DNA from: Mycobacterium sp. E3198
GTDB lineage: Bacteria; Actinomycetota; Actinomycetes; Mycobacteriales; Mycobacteriaceae
Direction: 5' to 3'
NCBI RefSeq assembly: GCF_001667015.1
Contig: NZ_LZIS01000092.1
Location: 1 to 64,000 of the forward strand
DNA: 64,000 nucleotides
Shown: positions 35,349-46,366 of the stretch, piece by piece
How the letters are laid out: every line of letters begins with the position of its first letter
Numbering within the stretch: the first letter of the stretch is position 1
Position numbers and translations under genes: made by a program
Notes under the pieces: model-generated
Seen by the model: the letters and a program-made list of their open reading frames with translations, nothing else
What the model was told of the DNA's origin: nothing
Database searches by the model: none

Positions 35349-38300
35349 GGCACTGTCACCCGAACCGCCGGGGAGTAGACCAGCCGGCCCGCCGAGCCCA
35401 CCCTGACCACGGCCCACCACTGGCCGGGCTCCTGCCACCGGGGCGGCGTCACGTCGAATCCGAGCTCGACCGTGCCGCCGGCAGGCAGCACCGCGCCGAG
35501 GGCGGCGGGGCTGATCCACTCCCAGGTTCCCCACGGGCTGATCAGGTGCGCCTCCAGTGCCAGGTCGGCCCGGGCGTCGGTGCCGACCGTCACGGCCAAC
35601 CGGGCCGCCCCTCCCGCGGCGACCTCGACGTCGGCGGGCCCGTCGACGAGGTACAGCACCTCGGACTCATCGGGTGCGCCGACCTCCACCACGCACACAT
35701 CCTCGACCACCTGGCGCCAGGCGGCGGGGACGTCGTCGCCCGTGAGGCGGAGCTGGGCGCGGACCGGATACAGCCCCGGCTCCGCGCGCGCCGGGATCGA
35801 CACCACCACGTCGGCCTCGCGGTGGTCGCCGGGGCACAGGGTGAACCGCGGCTCGGCCGGTGCGGCCGACCACCCGTCGGGACACACCACCGTCACCGCG
35901 CCGTCCAGCGCGGCGTCGCTGCAGTCGCTGACCACGCTGAGCCGCAACGCCACCTCGCCGCCCGGCGCGGCCGGCACCCGCTGCGGGTGCAGGTGCGCGA
36001 CGGCGGGCAACCCCCCGAGCGGCGCGGGCCCGCGGTTGTGCAGCCAGTAGCGCGCGTACAGCGGCTGCGCGGTCTCGGCGTCCGGGGCCAGCCGCGCGGA
36101 AATCGTTGGCAGGGAAGGAATTTCGAGGCGGGCCAGCACGGTGGCGACCTGATAGCCGTGCAGGTCGATCGGCCCCGCGCGCCCGCCCGGGCGTTCCAGC
36201 AGGTCGGCGAACTGCAGCCCGCGCACGGTGGCGACCGCGGAGCCGACGGCGACGCGGGCGCGGTTCCCGGTGGTTTCCACCAACCGCAGGGCCACCGCGG
36301 CGGGGTCGACGGGCCGGGCGCTGCCGGCGGTCAGCGGGTTGCCGGCCGCCTTGAGCGCGGCCAGCTGCGCCGCCCCGGCGGGCTCGACGTGCAGCAGCGA
36401 CCCGGAGCTGGGCAGCTCGCCGCTTTGCCCGACCGGGACGACGGCGAGCAGCGGGTGACCGAATTGGGCTGAGCGGGTGGGGAGCTCGGCCTCCCGCCAG
36501 TCGCCCGCACCGGCGACGAGCGCGTAGTCGAAGGCGTGGCTCCAGTGCTGGAGTTGAAAGTTGGACCCGTCGGGCGCGGTGCGGCGCGGATCGTCGATCC
36601 AGGTGCCCGACGGCCAGCCGGTGCAGGATCGCAGCAACGCGGTGTGCAGGGTGCCGTCGGTGTCGACGGCGAAGCTGGGCACCCCGCGGTTGAGCAGCGC
36701 GACGGTGCGCGATTCGAAGCGGTTCATCCCCGACGGCGCCCGCTGATCCACCACGATCTCGGCGTCCGCCAGGTCCTCGGCCACCGACGCGATCGCCGCG
36801 GTCAGGCCGCGCTCGTCGCGGCCGTCGATCACCAGCACCGGCAGCGCCCGCGGCGCCCGCAGGTCCGCGCCCGGCACCCACGCCGCGGCCAACGGACCCC
36901 CGGCCGGCACCCAGACGCGGGCCCGCCCGGTCTGGGCCAGCTGGCGCTCCAGCTCGGCGGCGTACTCCGGATCAGCCTGCCCCAGAACGGCTTTGGCGAA
37001 GGCGTTGCGCGCGGGCCCGCCGAGCGCGATCCGGACGTCGGGCAGGTTGGAATCGACGCCGAGGCACCCGTAGCGCGGCTTGTCGGCGCCGCTGCAGGTG
37101 GCCGTGACGCCGGCGCGGACCAGCGCGACCATCAGCTGGCGCGCCAGCGGCCCGGACACCGCCTCGGTCGGCGTCACCACCTCGGCCACCGAGACGGCCC
37201 GCGTGTCGGACCCGAGGCGGACCCGGGCCGCCGACGACAGGCCGAACCAGCCATACGCCGGGTTGTCCAGCGTCCACGGGTGCCGCGCGGTGTCCACCGA
37301 GCGATCGCCCTCGTGCAGCAACGCGAAGCCCCGCCCGACGACGGCGTCACCGACCTCGCTGACCGGCATGGCGCCCGCCACCGGACAGGGCCAGCGCAGC
37401 CGCAACAACCGGTCCTCCCCGCTGAATTCGTCGATGACGGTCCGGCAGTCCAGCCGCGCCACCCCGTTCCACAGGGTCAGCGTCTGGGTGTAGCGCAGCA
37501 GGCCGCCCAGGCGCCCCTGCACAACCAGCCGCTGACCGAGCGGGCCGCGATAGGCCCGCACCCGCGCCGGCGATCCCGACGAGCACACCACCGGACCCTT
37601 GGGCAGCAGGTGCCACGGCCCCTCCCCCTGCTGCGGGTGCGCCGGGTACTCCTCGTAGAGCGCGAGCTCGTTGCCCACCCGGCCGGCGCCGATCAGCTGC
37701 CCGCCGTCGCACACCAGGGACGCGACTCCCCCGCCGCGCGCCGGGTCGGCCTCCAGCCGGTAATGCTCGTTCGCGATCGCCGTCCCGGGCATGGGCTCCC
37801 AGCCGCCCGCGTTGTCGGCCGGGACCAGCCGGTAGGCCCGCCAGCCCAACGACGGCACGTCGGGCGCCAGCCAGGTGACCGAGCGACCGTCGTGCTCGAC
37901 GTGCGCGGGCAGCTCGGTGCCGTCGGGATCGAGCACCCGGACCCCGGCGCCCAAGGGCGAGCCGAGCCGGGCGATCACGATGTCGGTGCGCCGCTGCGCC
38001 AACGGATTCCAGACGACGACGTCGCCGCCGATCGCGCCGGACAGTGCCGCCAGCGCGTCGTCGCGGGTCGCGCGGCCCAGCTCCCACGCATCGCGCCAGC
38101 CGGTCAGCAGGTCCAGGTAGACCTGGTCGGACTCCGAGCCGGTGATGGCGTCGTGGTGCGCGCCGTAGGCCAGCTGCACCCACGCCTTGGCGAGGGCGGC
38201 CTGCGGGTAATCCGCGCCGCCCAGCAGCGCGGCGAACACGGCGAAGCGCTCGGCGGCCAGCACGGCGTTCTCGGCGGCCCGATTGGCCTGCTTGGTGTCG

Positions 38301-39490
38301 ATGTACGACACGTCCTTGCCGGTGTAGATCGGGTTCATGTCGCGGGTCTGCGGCGACGGCTCGGCGCCGCGCTGCGCCAGTTCCGCGCGCACCGCCGCGA
38401 AGAACTCCCGCGGCAGCGCGCACACGAAGCGGGGCCAGGTGTACCGCGCGGCCCAGTCGCGGTGGATCGCGGTCACCCATTGGTTCGGCGGCGTGTAGTC
38501 GGTCCCGACGGGCAGCAGCACGTTGCGCGTCAGGGCGACCGTCTTGAGCCGTTGGAACAACGCGTAGGTGGCGCCCTCGGCCTCGGCGAGCGACGCCGAC
38601 GCGTCCATCCCCCAGCCCGCCCCGTAATGCGCGGGCATGTAGTGGGTCAGCAGGCCGCGACCCGACGGCGCGATCCACTCGAACTCGCTGCAGAACTGCA
38701 TGCGGTCCACGTCGGCGCCGGGGCCCCACTGGTGGTGCGGGCCGCGGGCCCACGAGCTCGACGTCAGGCCCGCGTCGGCGGCGAACCCGGGGAACTGGGG
38801 GTCGTGGCCGAACACGTCGAGCTGCCACGCGGTGGCGGGGTCGGCGCCCAGCACGTGACGCTGAAACCCGGCGCCGTGCACCAGGTTTCGGACGGTCGTT
38901 TCCGGTCCGGTGAGGTTGGTGTTGGGCTCGTTGTAGGTGCCGCCCATCACCTCGACGCGGCCCTCAGCAAGAAACCGGCGCAGGTCGGCGCGGTCCTCGG
39001 GGTGGGTGTCCCAGTACGGCTTGAGGTAGTCCACCTCCGCCAGGACGAACTTGTATTCGGGTTCGCGGCGCGCCAGCTCCAGATGGGCGTGGACGAGTTC
39101 GAAGGCGTTGGCCTGCACGTCCGGCGGGTCCGCCCGCCACTCGCTGGTGTAGGCGCCCTGGGTGTTCCACCAGACCGGGTCGTAGTGGAAGTGGCTGACC
39201 ATATACATGGTCCACCCGGGCTCCGCCACGATGAACTCGAAATCCGTGGTGGCGCCGCCGCCGCGCACCCGCGCCGGCCGGCGCTCCCCGACGACCGGGC
39301 CGGCGATGGCGACCGGCACCTCGACGGAGTTGGCTCCGGGCGGGGCCGTCACCTCGCCGCTCAGACCGTCGCCGTCGACGCGGATCGAGGTCGGCGCGGC
39401 GCAGCCCGCGAGGCCGATGCGGGCGAGCTGCAGCGGCGCGTCCGGCGGCCCGACGAAAAGCTCGGTCGAGTCCGCCGAAATGACCTGCAC
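35345..39490 (-). CDS. Glycoside hydrolase family 38 alpha-mannosidase
   Basis: 1381 residues from a GTG. GH38 motifs: zinc-binding HFHYDPVWW (H100, H102, D104), nucleophile Asp in LDVFGHDPQFPGFA, and the second zinc His in YGAHHDAITGSESDQVYLD. The C-terminal two thirds are the beta-sandwich domains usual in this family plus an extra Ig-like end. It cleaves alpha-mannosides; in mycobacteria likely cell-wall or glycolipid mannose, or host glycans. No signal peptide, so it appears cytoplasmic. Longer than the roughly 1215 residues recalled for Rv0648. First gene of an operon with the DUF7158-like and ROK genes. Confidence 0.92.
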   Translation of the reverse strand: MQVISADSTELFVGPPDAPLQLARIGLAGCAAPTSIRVDGDGLSGEVTAPPGANSVEVPVAIAGPVVGERRPARVRGGGATTDFEFIVAEPGWTMYMVSHFHYDPVWWNTQGAYTSEWRADPPDVQANAFELVHAHLELARREPEYKFVLAEVDYLKPYWDTHPEDRADLRRFLAEGRVEVMGGTYNEPNTNLTGPETTVRNLVHGAGFQRHVLGADPATAWQLDVFGHDPQFPGFAADAGLTSSSWARGPHHQWGPGADVDRMQFCSEFEWIAPSGRGLLTHYMPAHYGAGWGMDASASLAEAEGATYALFQRLKTVALTRNVLLPVGTDYTPPNQWVTAIHRDWAARYTWPRFVCALPREFFAAVRAELAQRGAEPSPQTRDMNPIYTGKDVSYIDTKQANRAAENAVLAAERFAVFAALLGGADYPQAALAKAWVQLAYGAHHDAITGSESDQVYLDLLTGWRDAWELGRATRDDALAALSGAIGGDVVVWNPLAQRRTDIVIARLGSPLGAGVRVLDPDGTELPAHVEHDGRSVTWLAPDVPSLGWRAYRLVPADNAGGWEPMPGTAIANEHYRLEADPARGGGVASLVCDGGQLIGAGRVGNELALYEEYPAHPQQGEGPWHLLPKGPVVCSSGSPARVRAYRGPLGQRLVVQGRLGGLLRYTQTLTLWNGVARLDCRTVIDEFSGEDRLLRLRWPCPVAGAMPVSEVGDAVVGRGFALLHEGDRSVDTARHPWTLDNPAYGWFGLSSAARVRLGSDTRAVSVAEVVTPTEAVSGPLARQLMVALVRAGVTATCSGADKPRYGCLGVDSNLPDVRIALGGPARNAFAKAVLGQADPEYAAELERQLAQTGRARVWVPAGGPLAAAWVPGADLRAPRALPVLVIDGRDERGLTAAIASVAEDLADAEIVVDQRAPSGMNRFESRTVALLNRGVPSFAVDTDGTLHTALLRSCTGWPSGTWIDDPRRTAPDGSNFQLQHWSHAFDYALVAGAGDWREAELPTRSAQFGHPLLAVVPVGQSGELPSSGSLLHVEPAGAAQLAALKAAGNPLTAGSARPVDPAAVALRLVETTGNRARVAVGSAVATVRGLQFADLLERPGGRAGPIDLHGYQVATVLARLEIPSLPTISARLAPDAETAQPLYARYWLHNRGPAPLGGLPAVAHLHPQRVPAAPGGEVALRLSVVSDCSDAALDGAVTVVCPDGWSAAPAEPRFTLCPGDHREADVVVSIPARAEPGLYPVRAQLRLTGDDVPAAWRQVVEDVCVVEVGAPDESEVLYLVDGPADVEVAAGGAARLAVTVGTDARADLALEAHLISPWGTWEWISPAALGAVLPAGGTVELGFDVTPPRWQEPGQWWAVVRVGSAGRLVYSPAVRVTVP

Positions 39491-39536
39491 CCCCGCACCT
39501 TACGACGCGAGCGGCCGCGGCGGAGGCATCTGGACC

Positions 39537-39542
39537 TAGGAT
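39537..39542 (+). promoter_or_regulatory. -10 box of a likely leaderless promoter for the DinB-like gene
   Basis: TAGGAT fits TANNNT and ends 6 bases before ATG 39549, so the transcript would begin at the start codon. No ribosome site is visible. Confidence 0.5.
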
Positions 39543-39548
39543 CGCCTC

Positions 39549-40139
39549 ATGCCCGCCCTCGCCCCTCCCGTCACCGACGAGCGCAACGCCCTGCGCGAAT
39601 TCCTGGCGTTCCACCAAAGCGCCTACTTCGCCGTCTCTTACGGCCTCACCGACGAACAGGCCCGCGCGGCGCCGTCGGTCAGCGCGCTGTCGGTCGGCGG
39701 GCTGATCAAGCACGCCACCGCCATGCAACGCAACTGGATGGCACGCGTCGCCGCCGCGCCGGAGGCGCCACCCAAGGACCCGCGGCCCTTCGAGGAGATC
39801 GCCAAGGAGTTCGGCGACCAGCACGTGATGCGGCCCGACGAAACGCTGGCCGGGCTGCTGAACGCCCTCGAGGCCCAGAACGCCGAATCGCTGCGCCTCG
39901 TCGAGACCGCCGACCTCGACGCCGGGGTGCCCGTGCCGCAGGACATCCCCTGGTTTCCCAAGAACCAGCAGGCCTGGTCGGTGCGCTGGGTCATCCTGCA
40001 CGTCATCAACGAGCTGGCCCGCCACGCCGGGCACGCCGACATCATCCGGGAAACCATCGACGGCGCCACCATGTACGAGTTGATCGCCGCGCTGGAGAAC
40101 TGGCAGATCGACGGGTGGGTCCAGCCCTGGCAGAAATAG
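39549..40139 (+). CDS. DinB/DUF664 family protein
   Basis: 196 residues of a four-helix bundle. The metal-binding His of the DinB-like superfamily are visible in GGLIKHATAMQRNWM (about residue 56) and in HVINELARHAGHADIIRE (about 155-165). Relatives include mycothiol-dependent transferases, so a detoxification role using mycothiol is plausible but unproven. Not in the recalled M. tuberculosis order between Rv0648 and Rv0647c. It may be translated from a leaderless transcript. The following alpha/beta hydrolase gene overlaps its end. Confidence 0.82.
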   Translation: MPALAPPVTDERNALREFLAFHQSAYFAVSYGLTDEQARAAPSVSALSVGGLIKHATAMQRNWMARVAAAPEAPPKDPRPFEEIAKEFGDQHVMRPDETLAGLLNALEAQNAESLRLVETADLDAGVPVPQDIPWFPKNQQAWSVRWVILHVINELARHAGHADIIRETIDGATMYELIAALENWQIDGWVQPWQK

Positions 40140-41059
40140 CGCAGATCCGCAGCGGCACGGCTCGCCGCGAGACGCCGCACGGTCCGGTGGACCTCTACTA
40201 CGAGGACATCGGCGACCCCGCCGCGCCGCCGGCGCTGCTCATCATGGGCCTGGGCGCCCAGCTGCCGATGTGGCCCGACGGGTTCTGCGCGCGCCTCGTC
40301 GACGCGGGGTACCGCGTCATCCGCTTCGACCACCGCGACACCGGGCTGTCGGCCAAGATGCACGGGCTGCGGGCCACCGGCCCGGTGTACCGGCGGGTCG
40401 GCCGCTATCTGCTGGGCAGGCCCAGTCGCGTGCCCTACACCCTGGTCGACATGACCGAGGACGTGGTGGTCCTGCTCGACTGGCTGGGCATCGACTGGGC
40501 CCACGTGGTGGGGGCGTCGCTGGGCGGCATGATCGCGCAGATCCTGGCCGCCACCGAACCGCACCGGGTGGCGTCGCTCGGCGTCATCATGTCGACCACC
40601 GGCAAACCGTTCTCCGCGCTGCCGGCCTGGCGCGTCATCAGGCTGGCGTTCGATCCCCCTGCCAAAGGCGCCTCCGCCGAGGAGAAGCTGGCCTTCGAGG
40701 TGCGCAACGTCGCGGTGTTCAACGGCCCGAACTTCCTGCCGCCCGACGCCGAGCTGCGCGCGCGGGTGCGCCGGCTCGCGGAGCGCTGCAGCTACCCGCC
40801 GGGCATGCTGCGCCAATTCGACGCGGTGCTGGGCACCGGCAGCCTGCTCGGGTACGCCAAGGCGATCACCGCCCCGACCGTGGTGTTACACGGTTCGGCC
40901 GACCCGATGGTCCGCCCGCGCAACGGGCGCGCGGTCGCCGCGACCATCCCCGGCGCGCGGTTCGTGGTGGTGGACGGGATGGGACACGATCTTCCGGAAC
41001 CGGTCTGGCGGCCGATCGTCGAGACCCTCACCGAGCACTTCGCGCTCGCCGCGGGCTGA
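40115..41059 (+). CDS. Alpha/beta hydrolase, paralogue of LipG
   Basis: About 314 residues. The start is uncertain: the best conventional codon is GTG 40115, 25 bases inside the DinB-like gene; homology to LipG begins at IRSG (about 40143) and no ATG is available. Catalytic residues: Ser in VGASLGGMIAQIL, Asp in HGSADPMV, His in DGMGHDLPEPV. It shares the LYYEDxGD start and MGLGAQL oxyanion segment with LipG two genes downstream, so the pair is a local duplication flanking the ABC1 kinase. Substrate unknown; LipG-type enzymes hydrolyse short esters. Confidence 0.83.
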   Translation: MGPALAEIAQIRSGTARRETPHGPVDLYYEDIGDPAAPPALLIMGLGAQLPMWPDGFCARLVDAGYRVIRFDHRDTGLSAKMHGLRATGPVYRRVGRYLLGRPSRVPYTLVDMTEDVVVLLDWLGIDWAHVVGASLGGMIAQILAATEPHRVASLGVIMSTTGKPFSALPAWRVIRLAFDPPAKGASAEEKLAFEVRNVAVFNGPNFLPPDAELRARVRRLAERCSYPPGMLRQFDAVLGTGSLLGYAKAITAPTVVLHGSADPMVRPRNGRAVAATIPGARFVVVDGMGHDLPEPVWRPIVETLTEHFALAAG

Positions 41060-41168
41060 TGGTGGCGACCCGCTTCGCCCGGCTGCGCCGCGCTCGCGAT
41101 CGCCACGGCCCGGTGAGCGCGCTCACAGCAATTGGGACTTGACAGCCACGATTTGGCAGACTGCTGGA

Positions 41169-42515
41169 ATGACTACTACCAAACACCGCGAGGTGGCCAA
41201 GCTCGACCGGGTGCCGCTGCCGGTCGAAGCGGCCCGGGTAGCAGCCACCGGTTGGCAGGTAACCCGCACCGCCGCCCGCATCGTCGCCAAGCTGCCCGGC
41301 CGGGGGCCGTGGCAGCAGAAGGCGATCAAGCAGCTCCCGAACACGTTTGTCGACCTCGGGCCGACCTACGTGAAGTTCGGGCAGATCATCGCGTCCAGCC
41401 CCGGCGCGTTCGGCGAGTCGCTGTCCCGCGAATTCCGCGGGCTGCTCGACAAGGTGCCGCCCGCCGATCCGAAAGAGGTGCACAAGCTCTTCGTCGAGGA
41501 GCTCGGCGGCGACCCCGCCGAGCTGTTCGCCCAGTGGGACGAAACGCCCTTCGCGTCGGCGTCCATCGCGCAGGTGCACTACGCGACGCTGCACAGCGGC
41601 GAGGAGGTCGTCGTCAAGATCCAGCGGCCGGGCATCCGGCGCCGGGTCGCGGCCGACCTGCAGATCCTGAAGCGGTTCGCCCAGGCCGTCGAACTGGCCA
41701 AGCTGGGCCGCCGCCTGTCCGCGCAGGACGTGGTCGCCGACTTCTCCGACAACCTGGCCGAGGAGCTGAACTTCCGCCTCGAGGCCCAGTCGATGGACGC
41801 GTGGGTCTCGCATCTGCACGCCTCGCCGCTGGGGAAAAACATCCGGGTGCCGCAGGTGCACTGGGACTTCACCACCGAGCGGGTGCTGACCATGGAGCGG
41901 GTGCACGGCATCCGCATCGACGACGTCAAGGCCATCCGCCAGGCCGGCTTCGACGGCACCGAGCTGGTGAAGGCGCTGCTGTTCTCGCTGTTCGAGGGCG
42001 GGCTCCGGCACGGTCTGTTCCACGGCGACCTGCACGCCGGCAACCTGTACGTCGACGACGCGGGCCGGATCGTGTTCTTCGACTTCGGCATCATGGGCCG
42101 CATCGACCCGCGCACCCGCTGGCTGCTGCGCGAGCTGGTGTACGCGCTGCTGGTCAAGAAGGACCACGCCTCGGCCGGCAAGATCGTGGTGCTGATGGGC
42201 GCCGTCGGCACCATGAAGCCCGAGGCACAGGCCGCCAAGGACCTGGAAAAGTTCGCCACCCCGCTGACCATGCAGACGCTGGGCGACATGTCGTACGCGG
42301 ACATCGGGCGGCAGCTGTCGGCGCTGGCCGACGCCTACGACGTCAAGCTGCCCCGTGAACTGGTGCTGATCGGCAAGCAGTTCCTCTACGTCGAGCGGTA
42401 CATGAAGCTGCTGGCGCCGAAGTGGCAGATGATGTCCGACCCGCAGCTGACCGGTTACTTCGCCAACTTCATGGTCGAGGTCAGCCGCGAGCACCAAAGC
42501 GACGTGGAGGTCTAG
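41169..42515 (+). CDS. ABC1/UbiB atypical kinase (Rv0647c-like)
   Basis: 447 residues from ATG 41169; a TTG 30 bases upstream is a weaker alternative. Family motifs: KFGQIIASSPGAFG (the ABC1 K-x-G-Q segment), the Ala-rich SASIAQVHYA, lysine in VVVKIQRPG, catalytic loop HGDLHAGNLYV and metal-binding FFDFGIMGRI. These are ATP-binding proteins tied to quinone or lipid biosynthesis; the substrate in mycobacteria is unknown. The gene is flanked on both sides by LipG-type hydrolases. LipG starts 10 bases after its stop. Confidence 0.92.
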   Translation: MTTTKHREVAKLDRVPLPVEAARVAATGWQVTRTAARIVAKLPGRGPWQQKAIKQLPNTFVDLGPTYVKFGQIIASSPGAFGESLSREFRGLLDKVPPADPKEVHKLFVEELGGDPAELFAQWDETPFASASIAQVHYATLHSGEEVVVKIQRPGIRRRVAADLQILKRFAQAVELAKLGRRLSAQDVVADFSDNLAEELNFRLEAQSMDAWVSHLHASPLGKNIRVPQVHWDFTTERVLTMERVHGIRIDDVKAIRQAGFDGTELVKALLFSLFEGGLRHGLFHGDLHAGNLYVDDAGRIVFFDFGIMGRIDPRTRWLLRELVYALLVKKDHASAGKIVVLMGAVGTMKPEAQAAKDLEKFATPLTMQTLGDMSYADIGRQLSALADAYDVKLPRELVLIGKQFLYVERYMKLLAPKWQMMSDPQLTGYFANFMVEVSREHQSDVEV

Positions 42516-42525
42516 GGTCGACCCG

Positions 42526-43431
42526 ATGGAAATCCGCACCGGCCATGCCATTTCGGGCGACCTGAAGCTGTACTACGAGGACATGGGCGACGTCGATCAC
42601 CCGCCCGTGCTGCTGATCATGGGGCTGGGCGCCCAGCTGCTGCTGTGGCGAACCGGGTTCTGCGAGAAGCTCGTCGCCGAGGGCCTGCGCGTCATCCGGT
42701 ACGACAATCGCGACGTCGGGCTGTCCGACAAGACGCCGCGGGCGGGCGCCGGTGCGCCCCTGGTGCCGCGGCTGCTGCGGTTCTGGTTCGGGCTGCGCGG
42801 CGAGGCGGCCTACGCGCTGGAAGACCTGGCCGACGACGCCGCGGCCGTGCTGGATCAGCTGGGCATCGAACGCGCCCACATCGTCGGGGCGTCGATGGGG
42901 GGCATGATCGCGCAGGTCTTCGCGGGGCGGTTCGCCGAGCGGACCAGCAGCCTGGCGGTCATCTTCTCCAGCAACAATCGCCCGTTCCTGCCGCCCCCGG
43001 CGCCGCGCGCCCTGCTGGCGGTCCTCAAAGGCCCGCCGCCCGGTTCCCCCCGCGAGGTGATCGTCGACAACGTCGTGCGCGTCACCAAGATCACCGGCAG
43101 CCCGCGCTACCAGCCACCCGAGCAACAGGTCCGGGCCGAGGCGATCGAGGGCTACGAACGCAGCTACTATCCGTGGGGCGTCGCGCGGCACTTCAGCGCG
43201 ATCATGGCCAGCGGCAGCCTGCTCGGCTACAACCGGCGGACGGTCGCACCGACCGTGGTGCTGCACGGCCGGGCCGATAAACTGATGCGTCCATCGGGCG
43301 GACGCGCGGTCGCACGCGCCATCGACGGCGCTCGACTATTCTTGTTCGACGGGATGGGCCACGACCTGCCTCAGCAACTGTGGGATCGGTTGATCAGCGT
43401 GCTGACGAGCAACTTCGCCGACGCCGGCTGA
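42526..43431 (+). CDS. lipG: Alpha/beta hydrolase LipG
   Basis: 301 residues. Oxyanion segment LLIMGLGAQLLLW, nucleophile Ser in VGASMGGMIAQVF, Asp in HGRADKLM, His in FDGMGHDLPQQ. Esterase/lipase-fold enzyme, known as lipG next to mmaA1 in M. tuberculosis. It follows the ABC1 kinase by 10 bases and precedes mmaA1 by 90. A role in mycolate or lipid metabolism is suggested by context only. Close to the paralogue at 40115-41059 in its N-terminal half. Confidence 0.92.
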   Translation: MEIRTGHAISGDLKLYYEDMGDVDHPPVLLIMGLGAQLLLWRTGFCEKLVAEGLRVIRYDNRDVGLSDKTPRAGAGAPLVPRLLRFWFGLRGEAAYALEDLADDAAAVLDQLGIERAHIVGASMGGMIAQVFAGRFAERTSSLAVIFSSNNRPFLPPPAPRALLAVLKGPPPGSPREVIVDNVVRVTKITGSPRYQPPEQQVRAEAIEGYERSYYPWGVARHFSAIMASGSLLGYNRRTVAPTVVLHGRADKLMRPSGGRAVARAIDGARLFLFDGMGHDLPQQLWDRLISVLTSNFADAG

Positions 43432-44382
<951 letters not shown>

Positions 44383-44390
44383 AGCGATCC

Positions 44391-45254
44391 ATGGCCAAGG
44401 ATCTGACACCGCACTTCGACGACGTGCAGGCGCACTACGACCTGTCGGACGACTTTTTCCGGCTGTTCCTGGACCCCACCCAGACCTACAGCTGCGCCTA
44501 CTTCGAGCGCGACGACATGACTTTGGAAGAGGCGCAGCTCGCCAAGATCGACCTGGCGCTGGGCAAGCTGGGCTTGCGGGCCGGGATGACGCTGCTCGAC
44601 GTCGGCTGCGGCTGGGGCGCCACCATGCGCCGGGCGGTGGAGAAGTATGACGTCAACGTCGTCGGCCTGACGCTGTCGAAGAACCAGGCTGCGCACGTGC
44701 AGAAGTCGTTCGACGACATGGACACCCCGCGCACCAGGCGAGTTCTGCTGGCCGGCTGGGAGCAGTTCGACGAGCCCGTCGACCGCATCGTGTCGATCGG
44801 CGCGTTCGAGCACTTCGGCCACGAGCGCTACGACGACTTCTTCGCGATGGCGCGGCGCGTCCTGCCCGCTGACGGAGTGATGCTGCTGCACACGATCACC
44901 GGCCTCACCGGGCCGCAGTGCATCGAGCGCGGCATACCGCTGACGTTCGAGATGGCGCGGTTCATCAAGTTCATCGTGACCGAGATCTTTCCGGGCGGGC
45001 GGCTGCCGTCGATCGAGATGGTGGGCGAGCGCTCGGCCGAGGCGGGATTTACGCTGACCCGCCGCCAGTCGCTGCAGCCGCACTACGCGAGGACGCTGGA
45101 CCTGTGGGCGCAGGCCCTGCAGGAGCACCGGGACGAGGCCATCGCGATCCAATCCGAAGAGGTCTACGAGCGGTACATGAAATACCTGACTGGCTGCGCG
45201 AACGCGTTCCGTACCGGCTACATCGACGTCAATCAGTTCACTCTGGAGAAATAG
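44391..45254 (+). CDS. mmaA2: Cyclopropane mycolic acid synthase MmaA2
   Basis: 287 residues, same length as recalled for M. tuberculosis MmaA2. N-terminus [23 protein letters not shown] motif [14 protein letters not shown], active-site Glu-His in [13 protein letters not shown] and C-terminal TGCANAF. It adds a methylene from S-adenosylmethionine to the distal cis double bond of alpha-mycolates (and of methoxymycolates) on the acyl carrier. It starts 8 bases after mmaA1 in the same transcript. Confidence 0.94.
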   Translation: MAKDLTPHFDDVQAHYDLSDDFFRLFLDPTQTYSCAYFERDDMTLEEAQLAKIDLALGKLGLRAGMTLLDVGCGWGATMRRAVEKYDVNVVGLTLSKNQAAHVQKSFDDMDTPRTRRVLLAGWEQFDEPVDRIVSIGAFEHFGHERYDDFFAMARRVLPADGVMLLHTITGLTGPQCIERGIPLTFEMARFIKFIVTEIFPGGRLPSIEMVGERSAEAGFTLTRRQSLQPHYARTLDLWAQALQEHRDEAIAIQSEEVYERYMKYLTGCANAFRTGYIDVNQFTLEK

Positions 45255-45397
45255 CCGTGGCGCGCGTCACACTGGGAAACGGGCCAGCCGAGAAACCCCG
45301 GGGCGCGCGACTTCAAACGTAAGGGATGGGGCCGGCCGCGTGTAGGGTGCCGGGCAACGGCATCGAGCCAAGGTGCCGGTCCAGTCGGGAGGACACC

Positions 45398-46279
45398 ATG
45401 TTCGAGAATCGGGTGGGGGCCACGCTTAAGCGGTCGAACCTCGACAATGTCCAGTCGCACTACGACCTGTCGAACGAATTCTTCGCCCTTTTCGTTGACC
45501 CGACCCGCACCTACAGCTGCGCGTACTTCCCGCGCGAGGGCATGACCCTGCACGAGGCGCAGCTCGCCAAGCTCGACCTCTCGCTCGACAAGCTGGGACT
45601 GCAGCCGGGGATGACGCTGCTCGACGTGGGCTGCGGGTGGGGGTCGGTGATGAAGCGCGCCGTCGAGCGCTACGACGTCAATGTCGTCGGGCTGACCCTG
45701 TCGAAGAATCAGCACGCGTACTGCCAGCAGGTGCTCGACGGGATCGACAGCAACCGCTCGCGACGGGTTCTGCTGCGCGACTGGGCCGAGTTCGACGAGC
45801 AAGTGGACCGCATCGTCGTCATCGAGGCGTTGGAACACTTCGGCTTTCACCGCTACGACGATTTCTTCAAGTTCACCTACAACGCCCTGCCCGACGACGG
45901 CGTCGTGATGCTGCACTCGATCACCGGGCTGCACGTCAAGCAGGTCTTGGAGCGCGGCCTCCCCATGACCATGGAGATGGCGAAGTTCATGAGGTTCATC
46001 GTCACCGACATCTTCCCAGGCGGCCGGCTGCCGACGATCGAGACCGTCGAGGAGCACGCCGAGAAGGTCGGCTTCAAGGTGACCCACCGCCAGTCGTTGC
46101 AACTGGACTTCGCCAAGACCCTGGACTTCTGGGCCGAGGCCCTCGAGGCGCACAGGGACGAGGCCATCACCATTCAGTCCGAAGAGGTCTACGAGATGTA
46201 CATGAAGTATCTGACCGGGTGCGCCAGGGTGTTCCGCACGGGTTACGTCGACTGCAACCAGTTCACGCTGGAGAAGTGA
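45398..46279 (+). CDS. mmaA3: Methoxy mycolic acid synthase MmaA3
   Basis: 293 residues from ATG 45398 with GGGAGGA 6 bases upstream. SAM motif [14 protein letters not shown], active-site VIEALEHFGFHRYDD, C-terminal CNQFTLEK. MmaA3 methylates the hydroxymycolate made by MmaA4 to give methoxymycolate. A 143-base gap before it holds TAGGGT-type promoter sequence, so it may have its own promoter. The frame is intact, so methoxymycolates are predicted. Confidence 0.93.
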   Translation: MFENRVGATLKRSNLDNVQSHYDLSNEFFALFVDPTRTYSCAYFPREGMTLHEAQLAKLDLSLDKLGLQPGMTLLDVGCGWGSVMKRAVERYDVNVVGLTLSKNQHAYCQQVLDGIDSNRSRRVLLRDWAEFDEQVDRIVVIEALEHFGFHRYDDFFKFTYNALPDDGVVMLHSITGLHVKQVLERGLPMTMEMAKFMRFIVTDIFPGGRLPTIETVEEHAEKVGFKVTHRQSLQLDFAKTLDFWAEALEAHRDEAITIQSEEVYEMYMKYLTGCARVFRTGYVDCNQFTLEK

Positions 46280-46366
46280 GCTTCGGTATCGTTGCGCGTC
46301 AGACAACGCCACGACGCGCACCCGCGTTGCGGGCGGTGAACCTCATTCCAGGAGAACAAGGCGAGA

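Noticed and set aside
36536..40114. Long open frame antisense to the mannosidase, joined in frame to the LipG paralogue
   Set aside because: The part before 40115 is a shadow of the GH38 gene; only the C-terminal part after it has family motifs.
41139..41168. TTG start for the ABC1 kinase
   Set aside because: The ATG at 41169 is simpler and the extra ten residues show no conservation I can recognise.
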